Positions 9,371-18,067 of a DNA stretch of 64,000 nucleotides are shown in pieces. Source of the DNA: Nioella aestuarii (lineage in GTDB: Bacteria; Pseudomonadota; Alphaproteobacteria; Rhodobacterales; Rhodobacteraceae); contig NZ_JBPBBA010000003.1 of the NCBI RefSeq assembly GCF_050896395.1, positions 124,001-188,000 of the forward strand. The letters run 5' to 3'. A model generated the notes under the pieces. It had not been told where the DNA came from, made no database searches, and saw only the letters and a program-made list of their open reading frames with translations. The stretch's first letter is position 1, and every line of letters starts with the position of its first letter. The position numbers were made by a program, and so were the translations under genes.

Positions 9371-10012
9371 TCAGCGCGGCAGGGCTGCGGCCTCTTTCGC
9401 AAGTGCTTCAATGCGCTGCCAATCGCCGCTTTCCACCGCGTCCTTGGGGGCGACCCAGGACCCGCCCGCGCAAACAACGTTCGGCAAGCTTAGGTAATCA
9501 TTCGCATTTTTCATGCTGACACCGCCCGTAGGACAAAAAGCAATCTGCGGGATCGGCGCGCCAATGGCCTTTAGCGCCGGTGCGCCGCCAGAGGCTTCTG
9601 CGGGAAAGAACTTGAGCATCGAATAGCCGCGTTCCAGCAGGCGCATCGCCTCACTGGCTGTGGCTGCGCCGGGCAGAAGTGGCAAGTCGGCCTCTTCACA
9701 GGCATCAAGCAAGCGATCGGTGGCACCAGGCGAAACGCCGAACTGTGCCCCCGCGTCCTTGGCCGCCTGCACATCGGCAGGCGTCAGCAGAGTCCCTGCT
9801 CCGACAACGCCGCCAGACACCTTGGCCATTTCGCGGATCACATCAAGCGCGGCAGGCGTGCGAAGCGTCACTTCCAGCGCCGGAAGCCCCCCCGCGACGA
9901 GCGCTTGCGCCAAGGGCTCTGCATGGGCTGCATCATCGACGACGAGAACCGGGATAATTGGGGCAAGCGCCGCAATCTCGCGGGCACGGATAGAGGCTTG
10001 TTGCGGGGTCAT
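9371..10012 (-). CDS. eda: 2-keto-3-deoxy-6-phosphogluconate (KDPG) aldolase
   Basis: A 213-residue class I aldolase. It cleaves KDPG to pyruvate and glyceraldehyde 3-phosphate, the last Entner-Doudoroff step. Motifs seen: the catalytic Glu region ALEVTLRTPAALDVI, GAGTLLTPADV, FGVSPGATD, and LKFFPAEASGG with the Schiff-base Lys. ATG 10012 has AAGGA nine bases upstream; a TTG at 10018 gives two extra residues. It lies 75 bases downstream of edd in the same direction and shares its promoter. Confidence 0.95.
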   Translation of the reverse strand: MTPQQASIRAREIAALAPIIPVLVVDDAAHAEPLAQALVAGGLPALEVTLRTPAALDVIREMAKVSGGVVGAGTLLTPADVQAAKDAGAQFGVSPGATDRLLDACEEADLPLLPGAATASEAMRLLERGYSMLKFFPAEASGGAPALKAIGAPIPQIAFCPTGGVSMKNANDYLSLPNVVCAGGSWVAPKDAVESGDWQRIEALAKEAAALPR

Positions 10013-10052
10013 GTTCAATGTCCTTCGGATCGGGGCCGGTTGCGGGATTGGT

Positions 10053-10086
10053 GCGTCTCCGGCGAGAGTATTCGGGCCAAGAAAAG
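10053..10086 (-). repeat. Post-stop repeat element, copy 2
   Basis: Lies one base after the edd stop. On the minus strand it reads CTTTTCTTGGCCCGAATACT followed by CTCGCCGGAGACGC. It matches copy 3 (60908-60940) at most positions. It sits between edd and eda, so it is inside the presumed transcript and cannot simply be a terminator of the operon. Confidence 0.6.
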
Positions 10087-10087
10087 A

Positions 10088-11893
10088 TTAGACGACAACA
10101 CCCGCGCCAGAGGTTGCGGGGCCTGCATTGATGCGGAATGCCTCGAACAACTCCCGGCCGATGCCAAAGCCGTTTGCGGACAGGTCCGGCGCTGCCGCAA
10201 CGCGGTCTGTAACACCCTCGGTCAGGACATCGAGCGTGCCGTTTGTGGCATCGACGCGGATCAGGTCACCGTCCTGAATCTTGGCGATCAGACCGCCGTC
10301 GAGCGCCTCGGGCGAGACATGAATTGCAGACGGCACCTTGCCGGATGCGCCCGACATGCGGCCATCAGTCACCAAAGCAACCTTGTGTCCACGGTCCTGC
10401 AACACCGCAAGCACCGGGGTCAGGCTGTGCAGTTCCGGCATTCCGTTGGCGCGCGGTCCCTGAAAACGGACAACCACAACAACGTCGCGGTTCAACTGAC
10501 CGGCATGAAAGGCTTTTTTCACATCGCCTTGATCGTGGAAGATGGCTGCCGGGGCCTCGACCACATGGCGTTCAGGGGCGACGGCAGACACTTTCATGAT
10601 GCCCTGACCGAGATTGCCGGTCAGCTCCGCCAAACCGCCAGATGCCTGAAACGGATCAGTGGCCGGCCGCAAAATCTTTTCGTTCAGGCTGGTTCCGGCA
10701 CCATCCGCCCAGACAACCTTGTCGCCTTGCAGCTTGGGTTCCTGCCGGTAGCGTGACAGGCCATCGCCAGCAATGGTAACGGCGTCTTCATGCAATAGCC
10801 CGGCGTCCAGCAGTTCGCCGATCATGTAGCCAAGTCCACCAGCGGCGTGGAAATGGTTCACATCGGCAAGCCCATTGGGATAGACCCGCGCCATCAGCGG
10901 GGTGACGGCAGAAATGTCCGCGAAATCAGAAGGCTCCAAAATAATCCCCGCCGCGCGTGCCATTGCAGGCAGATGCAGAACGAGATTGGTAGAGCCGCCC
11001 GTCGCCATCAGCCCGACGATTCCGTTGACGAATGCCTTTTCATCCAAGACCTCACCCGCCGGGCGATAATCATTGCCAAGCGCGGTGATCCCAATCGCCC
11101 GTTCTGTCGCGGCAACCGTCAGTGCATCGCGAAGCGGCGTGTTGGGGTTCACAAAGGACGATCCCGGCAGGTGAAGCCCCATGAATTCCATCAGCATCTG
11201 GTTGCTGTTGGCAGTGCCATAGAAGGTACAGGTTCCGGGACCGTGATACGAGGCCATCTCGGCCTCCATCAGCTTGTCGCGCCCCACTTCGCCGGTGGCA
11301 AACTGCTGACGGACCTTGGCTTTTTCGTCGTTCGGCAAGCCGCTGGTCATTGGGCCTGCGGGCACGAAAACAGCCGGGATATGGCCAAAAGTGGCGGCGG
11401 CAATGATCAGACCGGGCACGATTTTGTCGCAGACCCCCAGATACATCGCCGCGTCAAAGCAGTTGTGGGACAGGGCTACACCTGCCGCCAATGCAATCAC
11501 GTCGCGGGAAAAGAGGCTCAGCTCCATTCCCGGCTGACCTTGAGTCACCCCGTCGCACATCGCGGGAACACCGCCCGCCACTTGTGCGGTGGCCCCTCGG
11601 GCACGTGCTGCATCCTTGATGAGGCTGGGGAACCGTTCAAACGGCTGATGCGCCGACAACATGTCATTATAGGCGGTAACGATGCCAATATTTGGCGCAC
11701 GACCTTCCGCCAGACGTCCCTGATCACCTCCCATTGCGGCATAGGCATGGGCCTGGTTGCCACAGGTCAGGTGGGCTCGCGCCGGGCCTTGATCTGCGGC
11801 GCGGCGCATCCGGTCGAGATAAACGCTGCGGCTGTCAGCCGACCGGGCGATGATCCGGTTTGTGACCTCTGCAATCTGAGCGTTAAGCGGCAT
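10088..11893 (-). CDS. edd: Phosphogluconate dehydratase
   Basis: A 601-residue IlvD/Edd-family dehydratase that turns 6-phosphogluconate into KDPG, the first Entner-Doudoroff step. Iron-sulfur ligands are visible in GGVPAMCDGVTQGQ and in HNCFDAAMYLGVCDK, with GGSTNLVLHLPAMA and VTDGRMSGASGKVPSA further on. Length matches Edd (about 600) rather than the shorter IlvD. The start at 11893 has GGGAG upstream. It is first in the edd-eda pair and preceded by a LacI-type palindrome. Confidence 0.96.
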   Translation of the reverse strand: MPLNAQIAEVTNRIIARSADSRSVYLDRMRRAADQGPARAHLTCGNQAHAYAAMGGDQGRLAEGRAPNIGIVTAYNDMLSAHQPFERFPSLIKDAARARGATAQVAGGVPAMCDGVTQGQPGMELSLFSRDVIALAAGVALSHNCFDAAMYLGVCDKIVPGLIIAAATFGHIPAVFVPAGPMTSGLPNDEKAKVRQQFATGEVGRDKLMEAEMASYHGPGTCTFYGTANSNQMLMEFMGLHLPGSSFVNPNTPLRDALTVAATERAIGITALGNDYRPAGEVLDEKAFVNGIVGLMATGGSTNLVLHLPAMARAAGIILEPSDFADISAVTPLMARVYPNGLADVNHFHAAGGLGYMIGELLDAGLLHEDAVTIAGDGLSRYRQEPKLQGDKVVWADGAGTSLNEKILRPATDPFQASGGLAELTGNLGQGIMKVSAVAPERHVVEAPAAIFHDQGDVKKAFHAGQLNRDVVVVVRFQGPRANGMPELHSLTPVLAVLQDRGHKVALVTDGRMSGASGKVPSAIHVSPEALDGGLIAKIQDGDLIRVDATNGTLDVLTEGVTDRVAAAPDLSANGFGIGRELFEAFRINAGPATSGAGVVV

Positions 11894-11932
11894 CGGAGAC
11901 TCCCTGAGTATTTGCTACCGCACCATATAGTC

Positions 11933-11946
11933 CGTTAGCGCTAACA
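11933..11946. promoter_or_regulatory. LacI-family operator upstream of edd
   Basis: CGTTAGCGCTAACA contains a perfect 12-base palindrome, GTTAGCGCTAAC. It differs by one base from the TGTTARCGYTAACA shape common to LacI-family regulators of sugar and gluconate genes. It sits 40-53 bases before the edd start codon, a position suited to repression. No LacI-type gene is in the window, so the regulator is elsewhere. Confidence 0.6.
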
Positions 11947-11976
11947 TTACCAGTCCCGAATTGAACGTTCGGCCTG

Positions 11977-12690
11977 CTAGAGCGTCGTTCCCACAAGAGC
12001 CCCGATCGCTGATGTGGCCCCCATGGCCAGCACCCCCCATATGACGACCCGCATAGCAGCACGCATCTTGGGCGCCCCGCCTGCCTGAGCACCAAGGGCA
12101 CCAAGCGCGGCAAGAGCAACAATCGTGGCGAGCCCCACGGACCAGACCAACCCGTTTAGCGGTGCGAACATGGCGACAAGTAGCGGTGCGGCAGCCCCCA
12201 CGGCAAAGGTCAGGGCAGATACAACGGCTGCCTGTACCGGCGCGGGTGGCGACAGGTCGGTTATTCCAATCTCGTCTCGCAAATGCGCGGCGAGTGCGTC
12301 TTTCTCGGTCAGTTCCACCGCAACCTTGCGGGCCAGATCGGGCGACAATCCACGGAATTCATAGATCGCTACCAGTTCTTCCAATTCCGATTCCGGGTTG
12401 TGTTCCAGCTCGTATTTTTCGCGTTCCGTATCGGCGGCCTCGGTGTCGGCCTGGCTGGACACCGAGACATATTCCCCTGCTGCCATGCTCATCGCACCCG
12501 CCATCAAGCCGGCGGTTCCGGCCAGCACGATGGCCATCCGGTCCCCACCACCAGCGGCGACACCCGCGATCAGCGAGGCGGTGGACAGTATGCCGTCATT
12601 TGCCCCCATCACGGCGGCGCGTAGCCAGCCGGTGCGAAAGGACAGATGTGGTTCTTCGTGCGATGAGGGTTGGTTCGAGAGATCAGACAT
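11977..12690 (-). CDS. VIT1/CCC1-family Fe2+/Mn2+ transporter
   Basis: A 237-residue integral membrane protein of the vacuolar iron transporter family, moving ferrous iron or manganese. The N-terminal GANDGILSTASLIAGVA and MAAGEYVSVSSQADTE are family signatures. A charged cytoplasmic helical segment (about residues 85-145, rich in Glu) corresponds to the metal-binding domain. Three more hydrophobic helices follow. Its ATG overlaps the stop of the upstream FAD oxidase gene by eight bases, so the two are translationally coupled. Confidence 0.9.
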   Translation of the reverse strand: MSDLSNQPSSHEEPHLSFRTGWLRAAVMGANDGILSTASLIAGVAAGGGDRMAIVLAGTAGLMAGAMSMAAGEYVSVSSQADTEAADTEREKYELEHNPESELEELVAIYEFRGLSPDLARKVAVELTEKDALAAHLRDEIGITDLSPPAPVQAAVVSALTFAVGAAAPLLVAMFAPLNGLVWSVGLATIVALAALGALGAQAGGAPKMRAAMRVVIWGVLAMGATSAIGALVGTTL

Positions 12691-14095
12691 CAGACAAAAG
12701 GATCTTTCCAGGGTTGAAGATGTTGAACGGATCCACGCCGCGCTTCACTGCCGCCATCATGGTCAGGGCACCTTCGCCCAACTCTCCCATCAGGTACTCC
12801 GCCTTGCCCTGCCCGATCCCGTGTTCACCGGTGCAGGTGCCGTCCATGGAAATGGCTAGGTCGTTCAGCCAGCTGATAAAAGTCCTGGCGCGTGCCACCT
12901 CGTCCGGGTCTTCCATCAGGATCAGCGGCAAAGTGTGGAAATTGCCGTCGCCCACATGCCCCACCACAGGCGCGATCAAGCCCAATTCCTCGGCCTTGGC
13001 CTGCGCGGCTGTCACGCATTCGGCAAGGCGGGACACGGGAACGCAGCAATCGGTGGAAATGCCCTTGGCCCCAGGTCGCAGTGCGAGGCTGGCCCAGTAG
13101 GCATCGTGTCGTGCCTGCCAGAGCTTGTTGCGATCCTCGGGCTTCGTGGTGAAGGCAAAGCCCTGGCTTCCGAACTCTTCCGCAATGTCGCCAAAGGTTT
13201 GCGCCTGTTCCCTCACGGAGTTTTCAGATCCGTGGAACTCTAGCAACAAAAGCGGCTGTTCCGGCAGGTCCAGCTTGGAATAGGCGTTCACCCCCTTGAC
13301 GGACAGTGCGTCCAACAGCTCGATCCGTGCCACAGGCAGGCCCATCTGGATCGTCATGATCACCGCGTTGCAGGCGTCCTCGACTGTCGCAAAGGAGCAT
13401 GTGGCCGCCGAGATCGCCTCGGGGATGCCCTGCAGCTTCAGCGTCAATTCGGTGATCAAGCCAAGCGTACCCTCAGAGCCCACGATCAACCGTGTCAGAT
13501 CATATCCGGCGCTGCTTTTGCGGGCCCGATTACCGGTCTTAACCATCTCACCAGACGGCAGCACCGCCTTCAGTGCCAGCACATTGTCTTTCATCGTGCC
13601 ATACCGCACCGCGTTCGTGCCTGACGCCCGTGTCGCGGCCATCCCGCCAAGTGAAGCATTGGCACCGGGATCGACGGGAAAAAACAGGCCCGTATCGCGC
13701 AGATAGGTATTCAGCGCCTCTCGGGTCACGCCGGGCTGAATCACCACATCCATATCCTCGGGATGCACGGCCAGAATCTTGTCCATGCGGGTGAAGTCCA
13801 CGCTGATTCCGCCAGCGGGGGCGTTGACATGGCCTTCCAGGGACGTGCCAGTCCCGAACGGGATGACCGGCACCCGATGATCTGCACAGATGCGCACCAC
13901 ATCCTGAACTTCTTCGGCAGTTTCCACGAAGATCACTGCATCGGGCGGCTGGTTGTCGATCCAGGTGGTGGTATGAGCGTGCTGCTCCCGGATTGAATCG
14001 CCCGTTTCCAGACGCTCTCCGAACCGTTGCTTCAGCAGGGCAACGGCCATGCCTATGCCGTCCTCATTTCGCGGCAAGACCATCAGCTCGGCCAT
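12683..14095 (-). CDS. FAD-linked oxidase, D-lactate/glycolate dehydrogenase type (GlcD-like)
   Basis: A 470-residue flavoprotein with an N-terminal FAD_binding_4 domain (VPIFGTGTSLEGH-like pattern near residue 75, seen as VIPFGTGTSLEGH) and a C-terminal FAD-oxidase_C domain (GHVGDGNFHTLPL, then CTGEHGIGQGKAEYL). Members oxidise D-lactate, glycolate or D-2-hydroxyglutarate and pass electrons to cytochrome or quinone. D-lactate dehydrogenase is the likeliest role. ATG 14095 is chosen because GGAGG lies eight bases upstream; the frame is open to 14119. The last bases overlap the metal transporter start. Confidence 0.88.
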   Translation of the reverse strand: MAELMVLPRNEDGIGMAVALLKQRFGERLETGDSIREQHAHTTTWIDNQPPDAVIFVETAEEVQDVVRICADHRVPVIPFGTGTSLEGHVNAPAGGISVDFTRMDKILAVHPEDMDVVIQPGVTREALNTYLRDTGLFFPVDPGANASLGGMAATRASGTNAVRYGTMKDNVLALKAVLPSGEMVKTGNRARKSSAGYDLTRLIVGSEGTLGLITELTLKLQGIPEAISAATCSFATVEDACNAVIMTIQMGLPVARIELLDALSVKGVNAYSKLDLPEQPLLLLEFHGSENSVREQAQTFGDIAEEFGSQGFAFTTKPEDRNKLWQARHDAYWASLALRPGAKGISTDCCVPVSRLAECVTAAQAKAEELGLIAPVVGHVGDGNFHTLPLILMEDPDEVARARTFISWLNDLAISMDGTCTGEHGIGQGKAEYLMGELGEGALTMMAAVKRGVDPFNIFNPGKILLSDV

Positions 14096-14283
14096 AGCGA
14101 CCACCTCCCTCATTTGCACCCAACAGCCAGAACCTAAGCCTGTGCTTGGCTCGGTGCAATTGCCGCGGAGGACGCTTCTGTCCGAAATTCGCCTTGTTAA
14201 CCATTATTTTGCACCCGACGTCATCTGGACGATACAGATTGCCTGTATTGCTTGGCCAAAACATGGCTTGAGCGGTCTTCACA

Positions 14284-15318
14284 ATGTCATATCACCTGCC
14301 ACCCATACGCCTGACCGGGGCCCGGATTTTGCGAAACGGCCAGTTTCAGCGCCGGTCAATTGGAATAACGCGCGGACGGTTGACCACGGGGCCTCTGCCA
14401 CAGGTCGATCTTGGCGGATACCTCGTACTGCCGGGCATCGTCGATCTGCACGCCGACCGTGTGGCACCCGCGAAGCTTCGGGATTTGGAAGCGATCAAGG
14501 CCCGACTGTCCAGAGAAGGCGTGACGACGGCCTGGCTGGCGGTTCCGTCTGACCCCGCCCCATTGATTGATCAGGTTCTGACACGTCTGAATGCGATCCG
14601 CGGCGGGATCGACCTGCGTGCCAAACTGATCCTTGCCCCCGATGCGTATTTCAGCCCCGATCATCTGCGCCGATTGGAATCCCAGAGGCTCGATTTCGCC
14701 TGTTTCGATTCTGTTGGCAGAACGGATACCGGGGACAGCTCCGGCCCAACCTTCCCACGAGAACTCTGTCGGATGGCCGAATGCCTCGACGCGCTTGGCA
14801 TTCCCTATGGCAGCCTTGGAGACGCCACTGCAGAAACGCGGGAATATTACCGGATGCTCGGCGCGCGCTTTGTGGAACAGCCGCGCAGCCGGGCTGCGGC
14901 GGCCACCGCCCATGCTATGGACGACTGCGTCATTGCCACCGCCGCCAGCCTAAAGCCGAGTGCCAGTGTGGGTGAAGCAAATGGAACCGCACGCCTGGTG
15001 GCAGAGGGCCTTTGCGATGCGATTGTGTCGAACGGTGTGCCCGGCGTCATGTCCGACGCGGCCTGGATCTTGGCCAATGGAACAGCCGAGGCGCTGGCGA
15101 CTGCCTGGTCGCTCATCTCCCGTCGCCCTGCCGAGCTGATGGGGCTGGCCGATCGCGGGGTTCTGGAACCCGGCAAACGCGCCGATCTGACCATCATTCA
15201 CGAAAAGACCCGCAGGGTTGAGGCGACCATTGCGAAGGGCCGGCTATGCTTTTCCAGCAGCGAGGTTGCGGCGCGTTTCGGGTTGTCCCGCGAGGAAGTC
15301 CCAATGGCCGCAGAATGA
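14284..15318 (+). CDS. PhnM-like amidohydrolase with degraded metal site
   Basis: A 344-residue member of the PhnM branch of amidohydrolases. PhnM cleaves diphosphate from ribose 1-methylphosphonate 5-triphosphate. Overall layout matches: GGYLVLPGIVDLHADR, GVTTAWLA, the late GEANGTARLVAEGLCDAIVSN and LEPGKRADLTII. Yet known PhnM metal-site motifs are altered. The HLRCE-like stretch reads AKLILAPD, DHSPGQ reads FDSVGRT, and SHDDAT reads SLGDAT. It is about 35 residues shorter than PhnM. No other phosphonate gene is nearby. It may have another activity or none. Confidence 0.75.
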   Translation: MSYHLPPIRLTGARILRNGQFQRRSIGITRGRLTTGPLPQVDLGGYLVLPGIVDLHADRVAPAKLRDLEAIKARLSREGVTTAWLAVPSDPAPLIDQVLTRLNAIRGGIDLRAKLILAPDAYFSPDHLRRLESQRLDFACFDSVGRTDTGDSSGPTFPRELCRMAECLDALGIPYGSLGDATAETREYYRMLGARFVEQPRSRAAAATAHAMDDCVIATAASLKPSASVGEANGTARLVAEGLCDAIVSNGVPGVMSDAAWILANGTAEALATAWSLISRRPAELMGLADRGVLEPGKRADLTIIHEKTRRVEATIAKGRLCFSSSEVAARFGLSREEVPMAAE

Positions 15319-15424
15319 CCATTGCCGACGAACTGCAGCGCACTTTAACCCTTTCGTAATATATCTTTCCTTACTCTTGCCGATGTGTCCGAGGTAGCCG
15401 ACTGCCAAAGACGCTGAAGGACGG

Positions 15425-15478
15425 CCCCTGGCGTATTGCACCCAAAACACCGCGCCAGGGGTCGGCCGGAATTCCGGC
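15425..15478. terminator. Structured region between convergent PhnM-like gene and ispG
   Basis: Two inverted repeats lie in this spacer: CCCCTGGCG (15425-15433) with CGCCAGGGG (15453-15461), and the perfect palindrome GCCGGAATTCCGGC (15465-15478). Neither has a long T run, but both sit between convergent genes. They probably stop ispG transcription. Confidence 0.45.
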
Positions 15479-15517
15479 TGTCTGCCCAAAAAGCTGAAAG
15501 AAAAGGTTAAGCCTGGA

Positions 15518-16642
15518 TCATTCTGCTGCGTCGGCCCGCGCGGCATCGATCTCGGCCGCCTTGCGTTCGACCTGTTCGACGATGTGATCCACCATGCCCT
15601 CATTGGCCAGCTTATGGGCCTGTTTGCCGTCGAGATAGACCATCCCCGACCCTGCCCCGCCGCCGGTAAAGCCGACATCGGTCAACAGCGCCTCTCCCGG
15701 CCCGTTCACCACGCAGCCGATGATCGACAGGCTCATCGGGGTCTTGATATGGGCGAGCCGGTCCTCAAGCAGTTCCACCGTCTTGATCACATCAAAACCC
15801 TGCCGCGCGCAGGACGGGCAAGAGATGATGTTGACCCCGCGATGGCGCAGCCCGAGCGCCTTGAGGATTTCATAGCCAACCTTGACCTCTTCGACCGGAT
15901 CGGCAGACAGGCTGACCCGCAGCGTATCGCCAATGCCCATCCATAGCAGGTTGCCAAGCCCGATGGCGGATTTCACCGTGCCTGTCATCAGGCCGCCCGC
16001 CTCGGTGATCCCTAGGTGAATGGGCGCGTCTGTGGCCTCGGCCAGACCCTGATAGGCGGCGGCGGCCATGAACACGTCAGACGCCTTGACGCTGATCTTG
16101 AACTCGTGGAAATCGTGATCCTGAAGAATGCGGATATGGTCGAGCCCGCTTTCGATCATGGCATCGGGGCACGGCTCTCCATATTTATCCAGCAAGTGCT
16201 TTTCCAAAGATCCTGCATTCACCCCGATCCGGATCGAACAGCCATGATCGCGGGCGGCCTTTACCACCTCGGCCACGCGGGTGGCGTCACCGATATTGCC
16301 GGGATTGATACGCAAGCAGGCGGCGCCCGCCTCGGCGGCTTCAATCCCGCGTTTATAGTGGAAATGGATATCGGCCACGATCGGCACCGGGCTTTCCGAG
16401 ACGATCTCTTTCAGTGCTTTGGACGACGCCTGATCAGGCACCGAAACCCGGACAATATCGGCCCCTGCCTCGGCGCAGGCCTGAACTTGCGCGATGGTGC
16501 CCGCCACATCTGTTGTCAGAGTATTGGTCATCGTCTGAACGGAAATCGGCGCGCCGCCCCCCACGGGCACGTTGCCCACCATGATGCGGCGGCTGTGGCG
16601 ACGGTCGATATTGCGCCAGGGGCGGATGGGATTGTGGGACAT
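15518..16642 (-). CDS. ispG: 4-hydroxy-3-methylbut-2-enyl diphosphate synthase
   Basis: A 374-residue iron-sulfur enzyme (also gcpE) that makes HMBPP from methylerythritol cyclodiphosphate, the sixth step of the MEP isoprenoid route. N-terminal SVQTMTNTLTTDV and RVSVPD form the TIM-barrel start. C-terminal SCPSCARQGFDV and GCVVNGPGEA supply the 4Fe-4S cysteines and the catalytic Glu. Length is normal for the short bacterial form. The RodZ-like gene lies upstream in the same direction after 77 bases, a neighbour pair also known in other alphaproteobacteria. Confidence 0.96.
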   Translation of the reverse strand: MSHNPIRPWRNIDRRHSRRIMVGNVPVGGGAPISVQTMTNTLTTDVAGTIAQVQACAEAGADIVRVSVPDQASSKALKEIVSESPVPIVADIHFHYKRGIEAAEAGAACLRINPGNIGDATRVAEVVKAARDHGCSIRIGVNAGSLEKHLLDKYGEPCPDAMIESGLDHIRILQDHDFHEFKISVKASDVFMAAAAYQGLAEATDAPIHLGITEAGGLMTGTVKSAIGLGNLLWMGIGDTLRVSLSADPVEEVKVGYEILKALGLRHRGVNIISCPSCARQGFDVIKTVELLEDRLAHIKTPMSLSIIGCVVNGPGEALLTDVGFTGGGAGSGMVYLDGKQAHKLANEGMVDHIVEQVERKAAEIDAARADAAE

Positions 16643-16719
16643 GTCAGTCTGCCTCGGGCCTGATCAAACGCTGTTACCCGTCAGATAGCCCTTGCGCCGG
16701 GGCGCGGCAACGGGGTGCG

Positions 16720-17910
16720 TCAGTTATCGTCGCTCAGAACCAGAGCTGCCACGCGCGGCAGGTCGGGATCGGCGGCGGCATCGGCCATCACGTAATTGTC
16801 CGACAGCGCATCAGCGGTCAGAACGACGTCACGGGCAATGGAGGTTCCGGGTCCGGCGGGGCCAAGGGTCACGCCATTTACCGCGAAATAAAGCGAGCCG
16901 GAATTGCCCGCCCGCAGGGTCGGCAGATCGGCGCCTTCGGGCAGGGTGTAGCTGTCACCCGCATTGAGCGTGCCTTCGAACAAAACGGTGCCGGAGGCAG
17001 AGCTCACGCGGATCCAAGACGGGCGCACGGCAAAGAGCACGACCTCATCGGAAGTCGGAGCCTCAGTCACCTGAACGGCACCAGCCAGTTCATAACTTTC
17101 CTCGGGCGCGGTCGGACGGGCAAGGCCCGGTGGCTGCGCAAATTCACCAACCGCATCTGGGTCAAGCGTCGCAATGGCCTCGTCGCGTGGGGTCAGGACC
17201 GGAGTGTCGAGCGCCTGAGGACGATAAAGCCGGTCAATCGGATCGACCGTGGGCAAGCGCGGTGTCGTGGCATCGGGCAGATCCGTCGCGGCAAGCGACA
17301 TGACACCAGCCGCTTCGACAGGGTCAAGCGTGGCGACCGTCTGCGGTGCCTCTTCAACGGGCACGAACTGAACCCGCTGGATTTCGGTCAGAACCGACCA
17401 CGCCCCGTATCCGATGACACCCACAAGGGCGATCAGGACAGCGGCAGAACCAAGCGCGCCGGGTTCCAGCCGGTTGAAAAGGCTTTCGCGTTCGGGTGCG
17501 AACGACACGCGGGCGGTGGACATCACATCATTGGGATTCAAACGCCGCGGAGCATCCCCAAAGACCCGCTTCGCCTTTTGGGCCTGAGTCGCGCTGTCGC
17601 CATGAACGCCGTAGAAACCCGCCTCCTGGCTGAAGCGGCGGAACGTCCATTCCGGATCCATGCCCAAATAGCGCGCATATGAGCGCACATAGCCGGCCAC
17701 GAACCCTTTGGTCGCGAAGACAGAAAGATCAGCGTTTTCGATGGCCGCGATGTGAGAGGCCTTGATCTTCAGCTCTCGTTCCACATCCAGCAATGATTTT
17801 CCAAGGGTCGCGCGTTCACCGCGCATCAGATCACCCAAGGGCACGTCGAGCGTGTCAAGTTCGTCAAATGGCAAGCTGCCACTGTTTGACGTATCTGTGT
17901 TCATGCCCAT
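16720..17910 (-). CDS. RodZ-like helix-turn-helix membrane protein
   Basis: A 396-residue protein with an N-terminal HTH_25 domain (about 20-90: ATLGKSLLDVERELKIKASHIAAIE). One transmembrane helix follows near residue 160 (AAVLIALVGVIGYGAW), then a proline/acid-rich periplasmic linker. The C-terminal beta domain of the DUF4115 type (about 285-390) contains WIRVSSASGTVLFEGTL. This is the layout of RodZ, which links MreB to the cell-wall elongation machinery. The start is uncertain between 17910 and 17904; AGGG precedes both. The longer frame to 17934 is less likely. Confidence 0.8.
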   Translation of the reverse strand: MGMNTDTSNSGSLPFDELDTLDVPLGDLMRGERATLGKSLLDVERELKIKASHIAAIENADLSVFATKGFVAGYVRSYARYLGMDPEWTFRRFSQEAGFYGVHGDSATQAQKAKRVFGDAPRRLNPNDVMSTARVSFAPERESLFNRLEPGALGSAAVLIALVGVIGYGAWSVLTEIQRVQFVPVEEAPQTVATLDPVEAAGVMSLAATDLPDATTPRLPTVDPIDRLYRPQALDTPVLTPRDEAIATLDPDAVGEFAQPPGLARPTAPEESYELAGAVQVTEAPTSDEVVLFAVRPSWIRVSSASGTVLFEGTLNAGDSYTLPEGADLPTLRAGNSGSLYFAVNGVTLGPAGPGTSIARDVVLTADALSDNYVMADAAADPDLPRVAALVLSDDN

Positions 17911-17989
17911 GCGGCCCTGCGCCCCGCGATACAAGCTTCGGTCATTGACGGTTTTCCGATCTACCGACCGAAGACATCCCCATTACTCC

Positions 17990-18013
17990 CCGGTGATTCC
18001 CCAAAATCACCGG
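17990..18013. terminator. Hairpin downstream of hemA
   Basis: CCGGTGAT (17990-17997) pairs with ATCACCGG (18006-18013) around an eight-base loop, with extra outer CCCC/GGGG pairing. It lies between the hemA stop and the RodZ-like start. There is no clear T run on the minus side, so it could be a weak terminator or an operator. Confidence 0.4.
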
Positions 18014-18067
18014 TGTTAGTGGGGTGTTAACACAAGATAGGGTTGTTTTGCACCTGCGGAACCTGCG

